DNA of 43,936 nt from Pimelobacter sp. (lineage in GTDB: Bacteria > Actinomycetota > Actinomycetes > Propionibacteriales > Nocardioidaceae), in assembly GCA_002698575.1 (NCBI GenBank), contig NZZG01000121.1, positions 1 through 43,936 on the forward strand, given 5' to 3'. The notes under the pieces are model-generated. The model was not told the origin of the DNA. It worked only from the letters and a program-made list of their open reading frames with translations, and searched no databases. Both the position numbers and the translations under genes were made by a program. Shown here piece after piece: positions 7,464 to 16,012 of this stretch; positions within the stretch are counted from its first letter, which is position 1; each line of letters starts with the position of its first letter.

Positions 7464-10400
7464 GTGCCGCAGTCCTCAGGCCCCTCCACCAGTTCCACCG
7501 AGCCCTCCAGCACCGACTTCGGTGCCAACGAGTGGCTCGTGGAGGAGATGCGGGAGCAGTACGCCGCCGACCCCGGAAGCGTCGACCCGGCGTGGAAGGC
7601 GTACTTCGCCGACGAGGGCGGCGCGAGCAACGGCTCGGGGACGAACGGCTCGGGATCCAACGGCTCGGCCGCGCCGGCCGAGAAGCAGGCGGCGAAGACC
7701 ACCGGCACCCCGACCACGGCGGCGCCCCCTGCGAAGTCGGCGGCGTCGGACAAGACCGACGGGGCGTCGAGCAAGGCGTCCTCGGAGGCCAAGCCCGCGC
7801 CGAAGGCCGAGCCGCGCTCCTCCGGCAAGGCGGCCGAGCCCGCGAAGGCCACCTCGACGCCCACGCCCAAGGACGCCAAGCCTCCCGAGCCGGCCGAGGC
7901 GAGCGACGAGCCGACGTACACCGTGCTGCGCGGCGCGCCGGCGCGGACCGCCAAGAACATGGACCAGTCTCTGACCGTCCCCACGGCCACCTCGGTGCGC
8001 TCGGTGCCGGTCAAGCTCCTGTGGGACAACCGCACCGTGATCAACAGCCACCTCGCCCGCGCACGCGGCGGCAAGGTCTCCTTCACGCACCTGATCGGCT
8101 ACGCGCTGGTCCGGGCGGCGCGCTCGATGCCGGAGATGAACGTCGGTTTCGAGACCGTCGACAACAAGCCCAACCTGATCACCCCCGCCCACATCAACCT
8201 CGGCCTGGCGATCGACGTCCCGAAGCCGGACGGCTCGCGCCAGCTGCTGGTCCCGGCCATCAAGGCGGCCGAGGACATGGAGTTCGCGGCCTTCTGGACC
8301 GCCTACGAGGAGGTCGTGCGCAAGGCTCGCGACAACAAGCTCACCGTCGCCGACTTCCAGGGCACCTCGATCAGCCTGACCAACCCGGGCGGCATCGGCA
8401 CCGTGCACTCGGTCCCCCGTCTCATGGCCGGCCAGGGCGCGATCATCGGCGTGGGCGCGATGGAGTACCCCGCCGAGTGGCAGGGCGCCTCGGACGACGC
8501 CATCGCCCGCAACGGCATCAGCAAGGTCATGACGCTGACCTCGACCTACGACCACCGCGTCATCCAGGGCGCCCAGTCGGGCGAGTTCCTCAAGCGCATG
8601 CACCAGCTGCTCCTGGGCGCGGACGGGTTCTACGACGACATCTTCCGCTCCCTGCGCATCCCCTACGAGCCCATCCGTTGGGGCAACGACATCGCCACGT
8701 CGCACGACGACGAGATCAGCAAGCAGGCCCGGATCCTCGAGCTCATCCACGCCTACCGCGTGCGCGGCCACATGATGGCCGACACCGACCCGCTGGAGTA
8801 CCGCCAGCGCACCCACCCCGACCTGCAGATCGAGTCGCACGGACTCACCCTGTGGGACCTCGACCGCGAGTTCGCCACCGGCTCCTTCGGCGACGGCCGT
8901 CGCTTCATGAAGCTGCGCACCATCCTGGGCATCCTGCGCGACTCCTACTGCCGCACGACCGGCATCGAGTACATGCACATCATGGACCCCGAGCAGCGCC
9001 GATGGGTCCAGGAGCGCGTCGAGCGGCCCCACACCAAGCCACCGCGCGAGGAGCAGCTGCGGATCCTGCTCAAGCTCAACCAGGCCGAGGCCTTCGAGAC
9101 CTTCCTGCAGACCAAGTTCGTCGGCCAGAAGCGGTTCAGCCTCGAGGGCGGGGAGACCACCATCCCGGTCATCGACGAGATCTGCGAGGCCGCCGCCGAG
9201 ATCGGTCTGGACGAGGTCGCCATCGGGATGGCGCACCGTGGCCGGCTCAACGTGCTGGCCAACATCGTCGGCAAGAAGTACTCGCAGATCTTCCGCGAGT
9301 TCGAGGGCAACATCGACCCGCGCACCGTCCAGGGCTCCGGCGACGTGAAGTACCACCTCGGCGCCGAGGGTGAGTTCGAGGCCGGCTCCGGGGACAAGAT
9401 CAAGGTCTCCGTCGCGGCCAACCCCTCCCACCTCGAGGCCGTCGACCCCGTGCTCGAGGGCATCGCGCGCGCCAAGCAGGACGTGCTCGACCAGGGCGAG
9501 CAGTTCCCGGTCCTGCCCCTGCTGGTGCACGGCGATGCCGCCTTCGCCGGTCAGGGTGTGGTCGCCGAGACCCTCAACCTCTCCCAGCTGCGTGGCTACC
9601 GCACCGGCGGGACGATCCACGTCGTGGTCAACAACCAGGTCGGGTTCACCACCTCCCCCGGCTCCTCGCGCTCCTCGCTCTACTGCACCGACGTGGCGCG
9701 GATGGTGCAGGCGCCGATCTTCCACGTCAACGGCGACGACCCCGAGGCCTGCATCCGGGTGGCCCGTCTGGCGTTCGAGTACCGACAGGCCTTCAACAAG
9801 GACGTCGTCATCGACCTCGTGTGCTACCGCCGCCGCGGGCACAACGAGGGCGACGACCCGTCGTACACCCAGCCGCTGATGTACGACCTGATCGAGCAGA
9901 AGCGTTCGGTGCGCAAGCTCTACACCGAGTCGCTCATCGGCCGTGGTGACATCACGATCGAGGAGGCCGAGCAGGTGCTGGCCGACTACCAGCAGCAGCT
10001 GGAGCGGGTCTTCACCGACGTCAAGGACGCCACCTCCCAGCCACCCGAGTGGACCACGGTGCCCGACTACCCGGACAAGCCCACCGGCGAGACCCGCACG
10101 GCGATCGACCTCGAGTGCCTCAAGCGGATCGCCGACGCCTACGTCACCCCGCCGGGCGGCTTCACCGTCCACCCCAAGGTGATGCCCCAGCTGCAGCGCC
10201 GGGCCACCGCGATCACCGACGGTCCGATCGACTGGGGCACCGGCGAGATCCTTGCCTTCGGCTCGCTGCTGATGGACGGGCGCCCGGTGCGCCTGGCTGG
10301 TCAGGACTCGCGCCGTGGCACCTTCGTGTCGCGCTTCGGCACGATCATCGACCGGGTCAACGCCGACGAGTGGACGCCGCTGTCGGCCCTGACCGAGGAC

Positions 10401-11246
10401 CAGGCGAAGTTCTACATCTACGACTCGCTGCTCTCCGAGTACGCCGCCCTCGGCTTCGAGTACGGCTACTCCGTGGCGCGTCCCGAGGCCCTGGTGCTGT
10501 GGGAGGCGCAGTTCGGCGACTTCGTCAACGGCGCCCAGACCGTCATCGACGAGTTCATCACCTCCAGCGAGACCAAGTGGCGCCAGAACTCCGGCGTCGT
10601 CCTGCTGCTCCCCCACGGCTACGAGGGGCAGGGTCCCGACCACTCCTCGGCGCGGATCGAGCGGTTCCTGCAGATGGCCGCCGACGACGCGTTCGTGGTG
10701 GCCCAGCCGTCCACGCCGGCGTCCTACTTCCACCTGCTGCGCCACCACTCGCTCGGCGAGCGGCACCGCCCGCTGATCGTCTTCACGCCGAAGTCGATGC
10801 TCAAGCGCAAGGAGGCCGCCTCGCAGCCCGGCGACTTCACCGACGGGACGTTCCGACCGTTCATCGGTGACGCCCAGGCCGACCAGGACAAGGTCGACAC
10901 CCTGCTGGTCTGCTCGGGCCGGGTGACCTGGGACCTGATGGTCGACCGGGCCAAGCGTGAGGGGGGCGAGCGGTTCGCCATCGCCCGCGTCGAGCAGCTC
11001 TACCCCCGCCCGCTCGACGAGATCAAGGCCGAGATCGCCCGCTACCCCCACCTCAAGCAGGTGCGCTGGGTGCAGGACGAGCCGGCCAACATGGGCCCCT
11101 GGCCCGACTACGCCCTCAACGTGTGGCCGGAGGTCGACGCGACGGTCGAGCGGATCCCCCGCGAGCCGTCGTCGTCGCCGTCGGTCGGCACGGTTAAGCG
11201 ACACGCGGCCGAGCAGAAGGACCTGCTCGACCGGGCGTTCGCGTGA
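7464..11246 (+). CDS. kgd: Multifunctional 2-oxoglutarate decarboxylase/dehydrogenase E1-E2 fusion
   Basis: The 1260-residue enzyme performs the first part of the 2-oxoglutarate dehydrogenase reaction in the TCA cycle and can also act as a decarboxylase or carboligase. The length matches mycobacterial Kgd (SucA). Order: a short E1-type N-terminal helix ([16 protein letters not shown], ~residues 23-38); an Ala/Pro/Lys/Ser-rich linker to ~150; an E2-like acyltransferase core with YDHRVIQG (His364); then a ThDP-dependent E1 part with MAHRGRLN (Met589), NGDDPEA (~756-762, cofactor site) and a transketolase-like C-terminus. There is no lipoyl domain, as in other Kgd proteins, so a partner must supply the lipoyl group. 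The GTG at 7464 has GGAAGAGG eleven bases upstream. A DUF6104 gene follows. Confidence 0.95.
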   Translation: MPQSSGPSTSSTEPSSTDFGANEWLVEEMREQYAADPGSVDPAWKAYFADEGGASNGSGTNGSGSNGSAAPAEKQAAKTTGTPTTAAPPAKSAASDKTDGASSKASSEAKPAPKAEPRSSGKAAEPAKATSTPTPKDAKPPEPAEASDEPTYTVLRGAPARTAKNMDQSLTVPTATSVRSVPVKLLWDNRTVINSHLARARGGKVSFTHLIGYALVRAARSMPEMNVGFETVDNKPNLITPAHINLGLAIDVPKPDGSRQLLVPAIKAAEDMEFAAFWTAYEEVVRKARDNKLTVADFQGTSISLTNPGGIGTVHSVPRLMAGQGAIIGVGAMEYPAEWQGASDDAIARNGISKVMTLTSTYDHRVIQGAQSGEFLKRMHQLLLGADGFYDDIFRSLRIPYEPIRWGNDIATSHDDEISKQARILELIHAYRVRGHMMADTDPLEYRQRTHPDLQIESHGLTLWDLDREFATGSFGDGRRFMKLRTILGILRDSYCRTTGIEYMHIMDPEQRRWVQERVERPHTKPPREEQLRILLKLNQAEAFETFLQTKFVGQKRFSLEGGETTIPVIDEICEAAAEIGLDEVAIGMAHRGRLNVLANIVGKKYSQIFREFEGNIDPRTVQGSGDVKYHLGAEGEFEAGSGDKIKVSVAANPSHLEAVDPVLEGIARAKQDVLDQGEQFPVLPLLVHGDAAFAGQGVVAETLNLSQLRGYRTGGTIHVVVNNQVGFTTSPGSSRSSLYCTDVARMVQAPIFHVNGDDPEACIRVARLAFEYRQAFNKDVVIDLVCYRRRGHNEGDDPSYTQPLMYDLIEQKRSVRKLYTESLIGRGDITIEEAEQVLADYQQQLERVFTDVKDATSQPPEWTTVPDYPDKPTGETRTAIDLECLKRIADAYVTPPGGFTVHPKVMPQLQRRATAITDGPIDWGTGEILAFGSLLMDGRPVRLAGQDSRRGTFVSRFGTIIDRVNADEWTPLSALTEDQAKFYIYDSLLSEYAALGFEYGYSVARPEALVLWEAQFGDFVNGAQTVIDEFITSSETKWRQNSGVVLLLPHGYEGQGPDHSSARIERFLQMAADDAFVVAQPSTPASYFHLLRHHSLGERHRPLIVFTPKSMLKRKEAASQPGDFTDGTFRPFIGDAQADQDKVDTLLVCSGRVTWDLMVDRAKREGGERFAIARVEQLYPRPLDEIKAEIARYPHLKQVRWVQDEPANMGPWPDYALNVWPEVDATVERIPREPSSSPSVGTVKRHAAEQKDLLDRAFA

Positions 11247-11285
11247 CGCTGACCCCGACCGTCACCACGGCAATCGACAGGAACC

Positions 11286-11462
11286 ATGTACTTCACCGAC
11301 CGCGGCATCGAGGAGCTCGTCAAGCGCCGGGGTGACGAGGACGTCACCCTGGCGTGGGTCGCCGAGCAGCTCCAGGTCTTCACCGACACCCACCCGGAGT
11401 TCGAGACTGCCGTCGAGCGGTTCGCCACGTGGCTGGCGCGGCTCGACGACCCCGACGACTGA
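11286..11462 (+). CDS. Small DUF6104-type protein
   Basis: This 58-residue acidic protein is too short for most gene finders: MYFTDRGIEELVKRRGDED, then LAWVAEQLQVFTDTHPEFE, ending in LARLDDPDD. It resembles the small DUF6104 family, which is commonly encoded just downstream of kgd in actinobacteria. I recognise it by pattern and position only. AGGA lies only three bases before the ATG, and the gap from the kgd stop is 39 bp, so it is probably cotranscribed. The predicted fold is all-helical. The function is unknown; a link to 2-oxoglutarate metabolism is inferred only from its position. Confidence 0.8.
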   Translation: MYFTDRGIEELVKRRGDEDVTLAWVAEQLQVFTDTHPEFETAVERFATWLARLDDPDD

Positions 11463-11515
11463 GCCGGAGCCGGAGCCGGGTTCGACCGTCCTGCGTGCTG
11501 CGGGAGGGGTGCGCG

Positions 11516-12178
11516 TCAGCCGAAGGGCAGCGGGTCGGCCGCCATCGACACCGCTCGGGCCCGCGCGGCGGTGAGGGTGCGCCGATGGTGCTGCCGGCAC
11601 AGGACCTCGTAGGCGACCTCGGCGGGCGGGCCCTGCGGGCTCGCCTGGTCCTCGACGTCTCCGACCACGACCACCTCGCCCTCGGTCACCATCACGCCGT
11701 CCTCGGTGCGGGCGTTGTGGGTGGCCCGCTTTCCGCACCAGCACAGCGCCTCGACCTGCAGCACCTCGGTGCGGTCGGCGAGCTCGACCAGCCGCGCCGC
11801 CCCCGGGAAGAGCCGGGTGCGGAAGTCGGTGAGGATGCCGAAGCAGAAGACGTCGATCTGGAGCTCGTCGACGATCTTGGCCAGGGCGTCGATCTGGGCC
11901 GGGGAGTAGAACTGCGCCTCGTCGCAGACCAGGTAGTCGATCCGGGCGCCCTGGGTCAGCGCGTCGACCACGTAGCGCCAGAAGTCGAAGTCCGCCGTGA
12001 CCTCCAGCGCGTCGTGGGTGAGCCCCAGCCGCGAGGAGATCCGGGCGGTACCGGTCCGGTCCTGCGAGGTGAAGATCCGGCCCCGTCGGCCGCGGGCCGC
12101 GTGGTTGTGGTTGGTCTGCAGGGCCAAGGTGGACTTGCCGGCGTCCATGGTCCCGGTCCAGAAGGTCAGCTCGGCCAC
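11516..12178 (-). CDS. tdk: Thymidine kinase (type II, zinc-containing)
   Basis: The 220-residue salvage enzyme phosphorylates thymidine. The P-loop is GTMDAGKST (~residues 9-17). The Walker-B-like lid region is YLVCDEAQF. The catalytic/lasso region contains FGILTDFRTRLFPGA. The zinc site has CWCGKRATHNAR followed later by CRQHH, in which His takes the place of the last Cys of the usual four-Cys set. The GTG start has no obvious Shine-Dalgarno. It stands alone on the minus strand between convergent kgd/DUF6104 and the divergent SGNH hydrolase gene. The C-terminal ~20 residues are Arg/Ala-rich. Confidence 0.95.
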   Translation of the reverse strand: MAELTFWTGTMDAGKSTLALQTNHNHAARGRRGRIFTSQDRTGTARISSRLGLTHDALEVTADFDFWRYVVDALTQGARIDYLVCDEAQFYSPAQIDALAKIVDELQIDVFCFGILTDFRTRLFPGAARLVELADRTEVLQVEALCWCGKRATHNARTEDGVMVTEGEVVVVGDVEDQASPQGPPAEVAYEVLCRQHHRRTLTAARARAVSMAADPLPFG

Positions 12179-12253
12179 CGCGGGATCATCTCACCTGCCC
12201 GGCTCCGGTGGTGGCGAGGGTGGCGGGAGGCCGGGGACCTCCGTTAGGTTCGC

Positions 12254-12269
12254 TGTGACTCACGCCACA
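12254..12269 (+). promoter_or_regulatory. CRP/GlxR-like operator before the SGNH hydrolase
   Basis: TGTGA-N6-CCACA differs by one base from the CRP/GlxR consensus TGTGA-N6-TCACA. A TAGGTT box (12245-12250) lies immediately upstream. If it is the -10, the operator would cover the transcription start, a position typical of repression. Consensus match only. Confidence 0.4.
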
Positions 12270-12302
12270 CGGCGTACCTCTCTCGGACCAGGAGTATCTC
12301 GG

Positions 12303-13544
12303 ATGTCTCGGACCACCACCGGTCGGCGGCGTGCTGCGCTGACGACCTCCCTGCTCGCCCTGCTCGTGGGCGCGCTCTCGACGCTGGCACCCGTCCTCGC
12401 TGCGGCACCGGCCGCAGCCGACGGACCCGGCGTCGGGACCCCGTACGTCGTCACGCTGGGTGACTCCTACATCAGCGGCGAGGCAGGGCGGTGGGCCGGC
12501 AGCAGCAACGCCTCCAGTGCCCGCGCCGATGCGCTGGGACCCACGGCGTACCACGACAACGCGGCGGGCACGGGCGAGAGCATCGAGCGCTGCCACCGCA
12601 GCAGGTCGGCCGAGGCCTTCATCGGAGGTGGCGTGCAGGGACTCAACCTCGCGTGCTCCGGTGCCAGGACCACGACCAGCGACGGCGACACCTTCAAGCC
12701 GGGCATCGACTTCGCCGACCTCGGCGGCGGCAAGATCGGGCAGGCCAAGGCCCTGCAGCAGTTCGCCGGCAGCCACCACGTCCGCACCGTCGTGGTCTCG
12801 ATCGGCGGGAACGACTTCAACTTCGCCTCCGTCGTGGCCACCTGCGTGGCCGACTTCCTCTACTCCCCCGGCTGGTGGAAGGACTACTGCCACGACGACA
12901 GTTCGGTGACGTCCAACTTCACCTCCGCCAACGTCTCGACGGTGCGGGCCAAGATCGCCGGCGCGTTCCAGAACGTCCGCACGGCGATGCGCAACGCCGG
13001 GTACGCCGACTCCTCGTGGACCCTGCTCGCCCAGACCTACCCGTCGCCGATCCCCCGGGCCAGCGGCTTCCGCTACTCCCAGAGCGGCTACACGCGCCAG
13101 TCCACGGGCGGCTGCGGCTTCTGGAACGCCGACGCCGACTGGGCCAACGACGTCGCCCTGCCGACGATCAACAACGCGGTCCGCGGCGCAGCCACCCAGT
13201 CCGGACTGAGCAACATCAAGGTCCTCGACCTCTCCTCGGCCTTCAACGGCCGCCGCCTGTGCGAGAACGGCGTCGGCCTCTACGAGGAGCAGGGCATCGC
13301 GTCGTGGACGTCGCCCGGCGCCGTCGACAGGACCGAGTGGGTCAACCAGATCCGCACCGTGTCCACCTGCTGCAGCAACAGCCCCTACTACATCCAGGAG
13401 TCGCTGCACCCGAACTACTGGGCCCAGCTGGCCACCCGCTCCTGTGTGCGCCAGGCGTACAACGCTGGCGCGGTGCGCGGCGGGACGTGTCGCATCTCGG
13501 GCACCGGCCTGAGTGGTGGCGAACCGCGGATGGTGCTCCAGTAG
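12303..13544 (+). CDS. Secreted SGNH/GDSL-type hydrolase (esterase/lipase)
   Basis: This 413-residue exported hydrolase has a Sec signal peptide with a basic Arg-rich N-terminus (TGRRRAALT), a hydrophobic core and an AAAPAAADG cleavage region. SGNH blocks: GDSYISGE (nucleophile Ser55), NLACSGA (block II Gly), VSIGGNDFNF (block III Asn), and ESLHPNYWAQ (block V, catalytic His369). About ten cysteines, including an adjacent pair in STCCSNS, suggest a disulfide-stabilised extracellular enzyme like Streptomyces SGNH lipases. The ATG at 12303 follows CCAGGAG by eight bases. The substrate is unknown; ester or phospholipid hydrolysis fits the family. It is transcribed alone, divergent from tdk. Confidence 0.9.
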   Translation: MSRTTTGRRRAALTTSLLALLVGALSTLAPVLAAAPAAADGPGVGTPYVVTLGDSYISGEAGRWAGSSNASSARADALGPTAYHDNAAGTGESIERCHRSRSAEAFIGGGVQGLNLACSGARTTTSDGDTFKPGIDFADLGGGKIGQAKALQQFAGSHHVRTVVVSIGGNDFNFASVVATCVADFLYSPGWWKDYCHDDSSVTSNFTSANVSTVRAKIAGAFQNVRTAMRNAGYADSSWTLLAQTYPSPIPRASGFRYSQSGYTRQSTGGCGFWNADADWANDVALPTINNAVRGAATQSGLSNIKVLDLSSAFNGRRLCENGVGLYEEQGIASWTSPGAVDRTEWVNQIRTVSTCCSNSPYYIQESLHPNYWAQLATRSCVRQAYNAGAVRGGTCRISGTGLSGGEPRMVLQ

Positions 13545-13561
13545 CCGACGAGGCAGGCAGG

Positions 13562-13577
13562 CCCGCGGCGACGCGGG
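13562..13577. terminator. Short hairpin between convergent genes
   Basis: CCCGCG-GCGA-CGCGGG is a 6-bp GC stem with a tetraloop. It fills the 33-bp gap between the convergent SGNH hydrolase and phosphodiesterase genes, where a bidirectional terminator is expected. There is no T-tract on either side. Confidence 0.4.
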
Positions 13578-14723
13578 TCAGTCCACCAGGACGGGGATCA
13601 GCATCTCGTCCGCCGTCAGGCTGCCGTGCAGGCCGACGAGGGTCGTCTCGTAGTCGAACTTCTCGCTCGCGAAGACCCCGTGGTCCCCGCGGCAGGCCAC
13701 GACCACGTCGCCCAGGCGCGGCAGCACGCGCGCGTCGACCGGGCCGAACCATCCGCGAGCGATCGCCTCCGAACGGGTCAGGACGTCGGCGTTCCCGGCC
13801 AGCGACTCCCGCCAGGTCGTCAGGACGTCGTCGACCGCACCACTGCGGCAGTACAGGTGCCGGAAGCGTGCCTCGCCGCCCAGCAGGGCGACGCCGTCGA
13901 GCAGGTGCGTCTCGGTGTCGACGTCGGTGCGGCTCGCGGTCGGTGAGTCCACCATGCCGTGGTCGGCCACCACGACCAGCCGGACGTGGGGAGGGAGCGT
14001 CTCGCGCAGCTGCTCGGCCTCGGCGTCGACCATCGCCAGCTGCTGCAGCCACTGGCTGGACGAGACCCCCCAGCGGTGACCGGTCCAGTCGAGGTCGCTG
14101 TCGTAGAGGTAGGTCATCGAGGGCCGCGCGGAGGACGACGAGACCGCTGCGGCGATCCGCTCGCCGACCTTGTCGGCGCCGACGAACGACGCCCCGCGCG
14201 CCGAGGCCATCGTGAGGCCGGAGTCGCGGAACTCACGCTTGTTGACCACCGTGACGTCGATCCCCGCCGACGACATGGTGGCGAACGACGTGGGATGTGG
14301 CTGCCACTCCAGCGGATCGACGTTCTGGTCCCACCACAGGTGGTTGAGCAGCTCGCCGGTGCCGGGCACCCTGGCGGTGAACCCGACCAGTCCGTGAGCC
14401 CCCGGGCCGAGCCCGGTACCGAACGACGTGAGGCTCGTGGCCGTCGTGGACGGCACGCCGGCGGTGCCCGGCTCGCTGCCGGCCAGCAGCGACGACAGGT
14501 ACGGCGCCGCGTGCGCGTAGCGCTCGAGAAGCCGTGCCCCGAGCCCGTCGACGAGGAACACGACGTACGACGGCGCGTCCGGCAGGGTCAGCCCGGTCGG
14601 CGTGCGGTCCAGTGGTGAGCCCAGGGCCGCGGCGACCGCCGGCATCACGTCCGCGAGCGACCTCCGGCCGTAGGCGGGCTCGACGAAGGCCTCGGGAGGG
14701 GTCGTCACCAGGTGCTCGCTCAC
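13578..14723 (-). CDS. Alkaline-phosphatase-superfamily nucleotide pyrophosphatase/phosphodiesterase
   Basis: A 381-residue protein of the type I phosphodiesterase/nucleotide pyrophosphatase family, metal-dependent enzymes that use a Thr/Ser nucleophile. Visible blocks: VVFLVDGLGARLLERYA (first metal Asp), PSTTATSLTSFGTGL (nucleophile Thr region), LDWTGHRWG (metal-binding Asp and His), VVVADHGMVD (metal Asp-His) and RGDHGVFASEKFD. There is no signal peptide, so it is probably cytoplasmic. The GTG start lies three bases after the DUF5998 stop, so the two genes are coupled; this pair recurs in actinobacteria. The substrate cannot be read from sequence. Confidence 0.88.
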   Translation of the reverse strand: MSEHLVTTPPEAFVEPAYGRRSLADVMPAVAAALGSPLDRTPTGLTLPDAPSYVVFLVDGLGARLLERYAHAAPYLSSLLAGSEPGTAGVPSTTATSLTSFGTGLGPGAHGLVGFTARVPGTGELLNHLWWDQNVDPLEWQPHPTSFATMSSAGIDVTVVNKREFRDSGLTMASARGASFVGADKVGERIAAAVSSSSARPSMTYLYDSDLDWTGHRWGVSSSQWLQQLAMVDAEAEQLRETLPPHVRLVVVADHGMVDSPTASRTDVDTETHLLDGVALLGGEARFRHLYCRSGAVDDVLTTWRESLAGNADVLTRSEAIARGWFGPVDARVLPRLGDVVVACRGDHGVFASEKFDYETTLVGLHGSLTADEMLIPVLVD

Positions 14724-14726
14724 TGC

Positions 14727-15308
14727 TCAGTGCTGGGTGCTGGCCGAGAGCGCTGCCGCGAAACCGAGCAGGCCGCCCACGGCGTCGCGACCGTCTGCCG
14801 CCGCGGAGACCCGCAGGGAGAAGTCGTCGGAGGCCAGCACCCCGGCGTACCCGTGGTCGGCGTCGCACTGCGGGTCGCTGCAGCCCGCCGGCTCCAGGTC
14901 GAGGCGGCTGACGCCGCCCCAGCCGATGGTCATCACGGCCTCGGCGGGAGGCTGCGGTCCAGCCGTCGGGTTCGCGGTCATCCGGGTGACCACGACCGAC
15001 TTCACCGCGGTCAGGCTGACCGCCTCGGTGGAGGTCGACGTGTACGGCTCAGGCAACAGGTCGTCGCCGGCGTGCTCGTCGGTGTGCGCCAGGATCAGGC
15101 GGCTCGGGGTGAGCACGATGACACTGAGGTGACGGCGCACCTCGTCGCGCTCGAAGGTCGGCTCGTGGTGCACGAAGAAGGCTCGGACCGCTTCGCCGGC
15201 CACGGCACCGTCGACGGCGTCACCGACGACCTCGGGGTAGTAACCCGTGCGGTCGATGGCCTTGCGGAGGTCACGAGCGTGGTCGAGGTCGTCGAGGGGG
15301 CGGCGCAC
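14727..15308 (-). CDS. DUF5998 family protein
   Basis: A 193-residue soluble protein recognised as DUF5998, an actinobacterial family of unknown function. Visible features are an N-terminal helix (RRPLDDLDHARDLRKAID), a central region IVLTPSRLILAHTDEHAGDD followed by VSLTAVKSVVVTRM, which looks like a PH-like or bacterial-PH beta sandwich, and a Cys-containing CSDPQCDADHGYAG segment that could bind a metal. The GTG start has CAGACT six bases upstream. It sits directly before the phosphodiesterase gene in the same direction and probably shares its transcript. Confidence 0.8.
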   Translation of the reverse strand: MRRPLDDLDHARDLRKAIDRTGYYPEVVGDAVDGAVAGEAVRAFFVHHEPTFERDEVRRHLSVIVLTPSRLILAHTDEHAGDDLLPEPYTSTSTEAVSLTAVKSVVVTRMTANPTAGPQPPAEAVMTIGWGGVSRLDLEPAGCSDPQCDADHGYAGVLASDDFSLRVSAAADGRDAVGGLLGFAAALSASTQH

Positions 15309-15343
15309 GGCCTCAGTCTGTCACGGGTGTCACGAGCGCCCGG

Positions 15344-15973
15344 CTACTCGGTCGCCACCAGCGTCACGCCGAGGCCGATCATCATGGTCCCACCGGCAGC
15401 CCCCAGCGCGTCGAGCCGGGCGGGCTTGCTGGCGAACCACTGCTTGGCAGCGCCGGCGAGGACCGCCCAGGTGCTGTCGGAGAGCACCGCGAGGACGGCG
15501 AAGACCGCGCCCAGCAGGGCGATCTGGGCCCCGGCGGGCCCGGCCTCGGAGGTGAACTGGGGAAGGAACGCCACGAAGAACACGATCGTCTTGGGGTTGG
15601 TCAGCCCGACCACGAGACCCGTCGTGAGGGCCTGCCCACGTCGGGTCGGCACCCGGGTGCCCTCCACCAGCGCCCGACGAGCGTCACCGCGGTGCCGGAT
15701 GGCCTTCAGCCCGAGCCAGACGATGTAGGCGGCACCGACCACCTTCACGACGGTGTAGGCCGTGGCGCTGGCCGCGACCACGGCGCCGAGGCCGACGGCG
15801 ACCAGCACGACCTGGACCACCAGGCCCAGGCCGTTGCCGAGCACCGAGATGAGGGCCTCGCGGCGGCTGACGGTCAGGGCGCGCCCGAGCGTGAACAGCA
15901 GGCTGGGGCCGGGGACCTGGATGAAGAGGAGGGAGGCCACCAGGAAGGCGATCCACTGGCTCGACGTGGGCAC
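15344..15973 (-). CDS. LysE/RhtB-family amino-acid exporter
   Basis: A 209-residue inner-membrane protein with about six hydrophobic segments. The LysE signature is present: FIQVPGPSLLFTLGRAL near residues 17-33, the cytoplasmic loop RRGQALTTGLVVGLTNPKTIVFFVAFLPQF, and a C-terminal GTMMIGLGVTLVATE helix. Family members export basic or neutral amino acids or homoserine lactones by proton antiport. The nearest genes give no substrate clue. The GTG start has no visible Shine-Dalgarno. The gap to the downstream DUF5998 gene is 35 bp and to the upstream acetyltransferase gene 39 bp, so one transcript is possible. Confidence 0.9.
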   Translation of the reverse strand: MPTSSQWIAFLVASLLFIQVPGPSLLFTLGRALTVSRREALISVLGNGLGLVVQVVLVAVGLGAVVAASATAYTVVKVVGAAYIVWLGLKAIRHRGDARRALVEGTRVPTRRGQALTTGLVVGLTNPKTIVFFVAFLPQFTSEAGPAGAQIALLGAVFAVLAVLSDSTWAVLAGAAKQWFASKPARLDALGAAGGTMMIGLGVTLVATE

Positions 15974-16012
15974 GAGAGGATGGTGACAGGTGGACGGCTC
16001 GGGGCGCCAACG

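Noticed and set aside
11465..11482. GGAGCC triplicate after the DUF6104 gene
   Set aside because: Only three short copies in GC-rich sequence; no partner structure or function.
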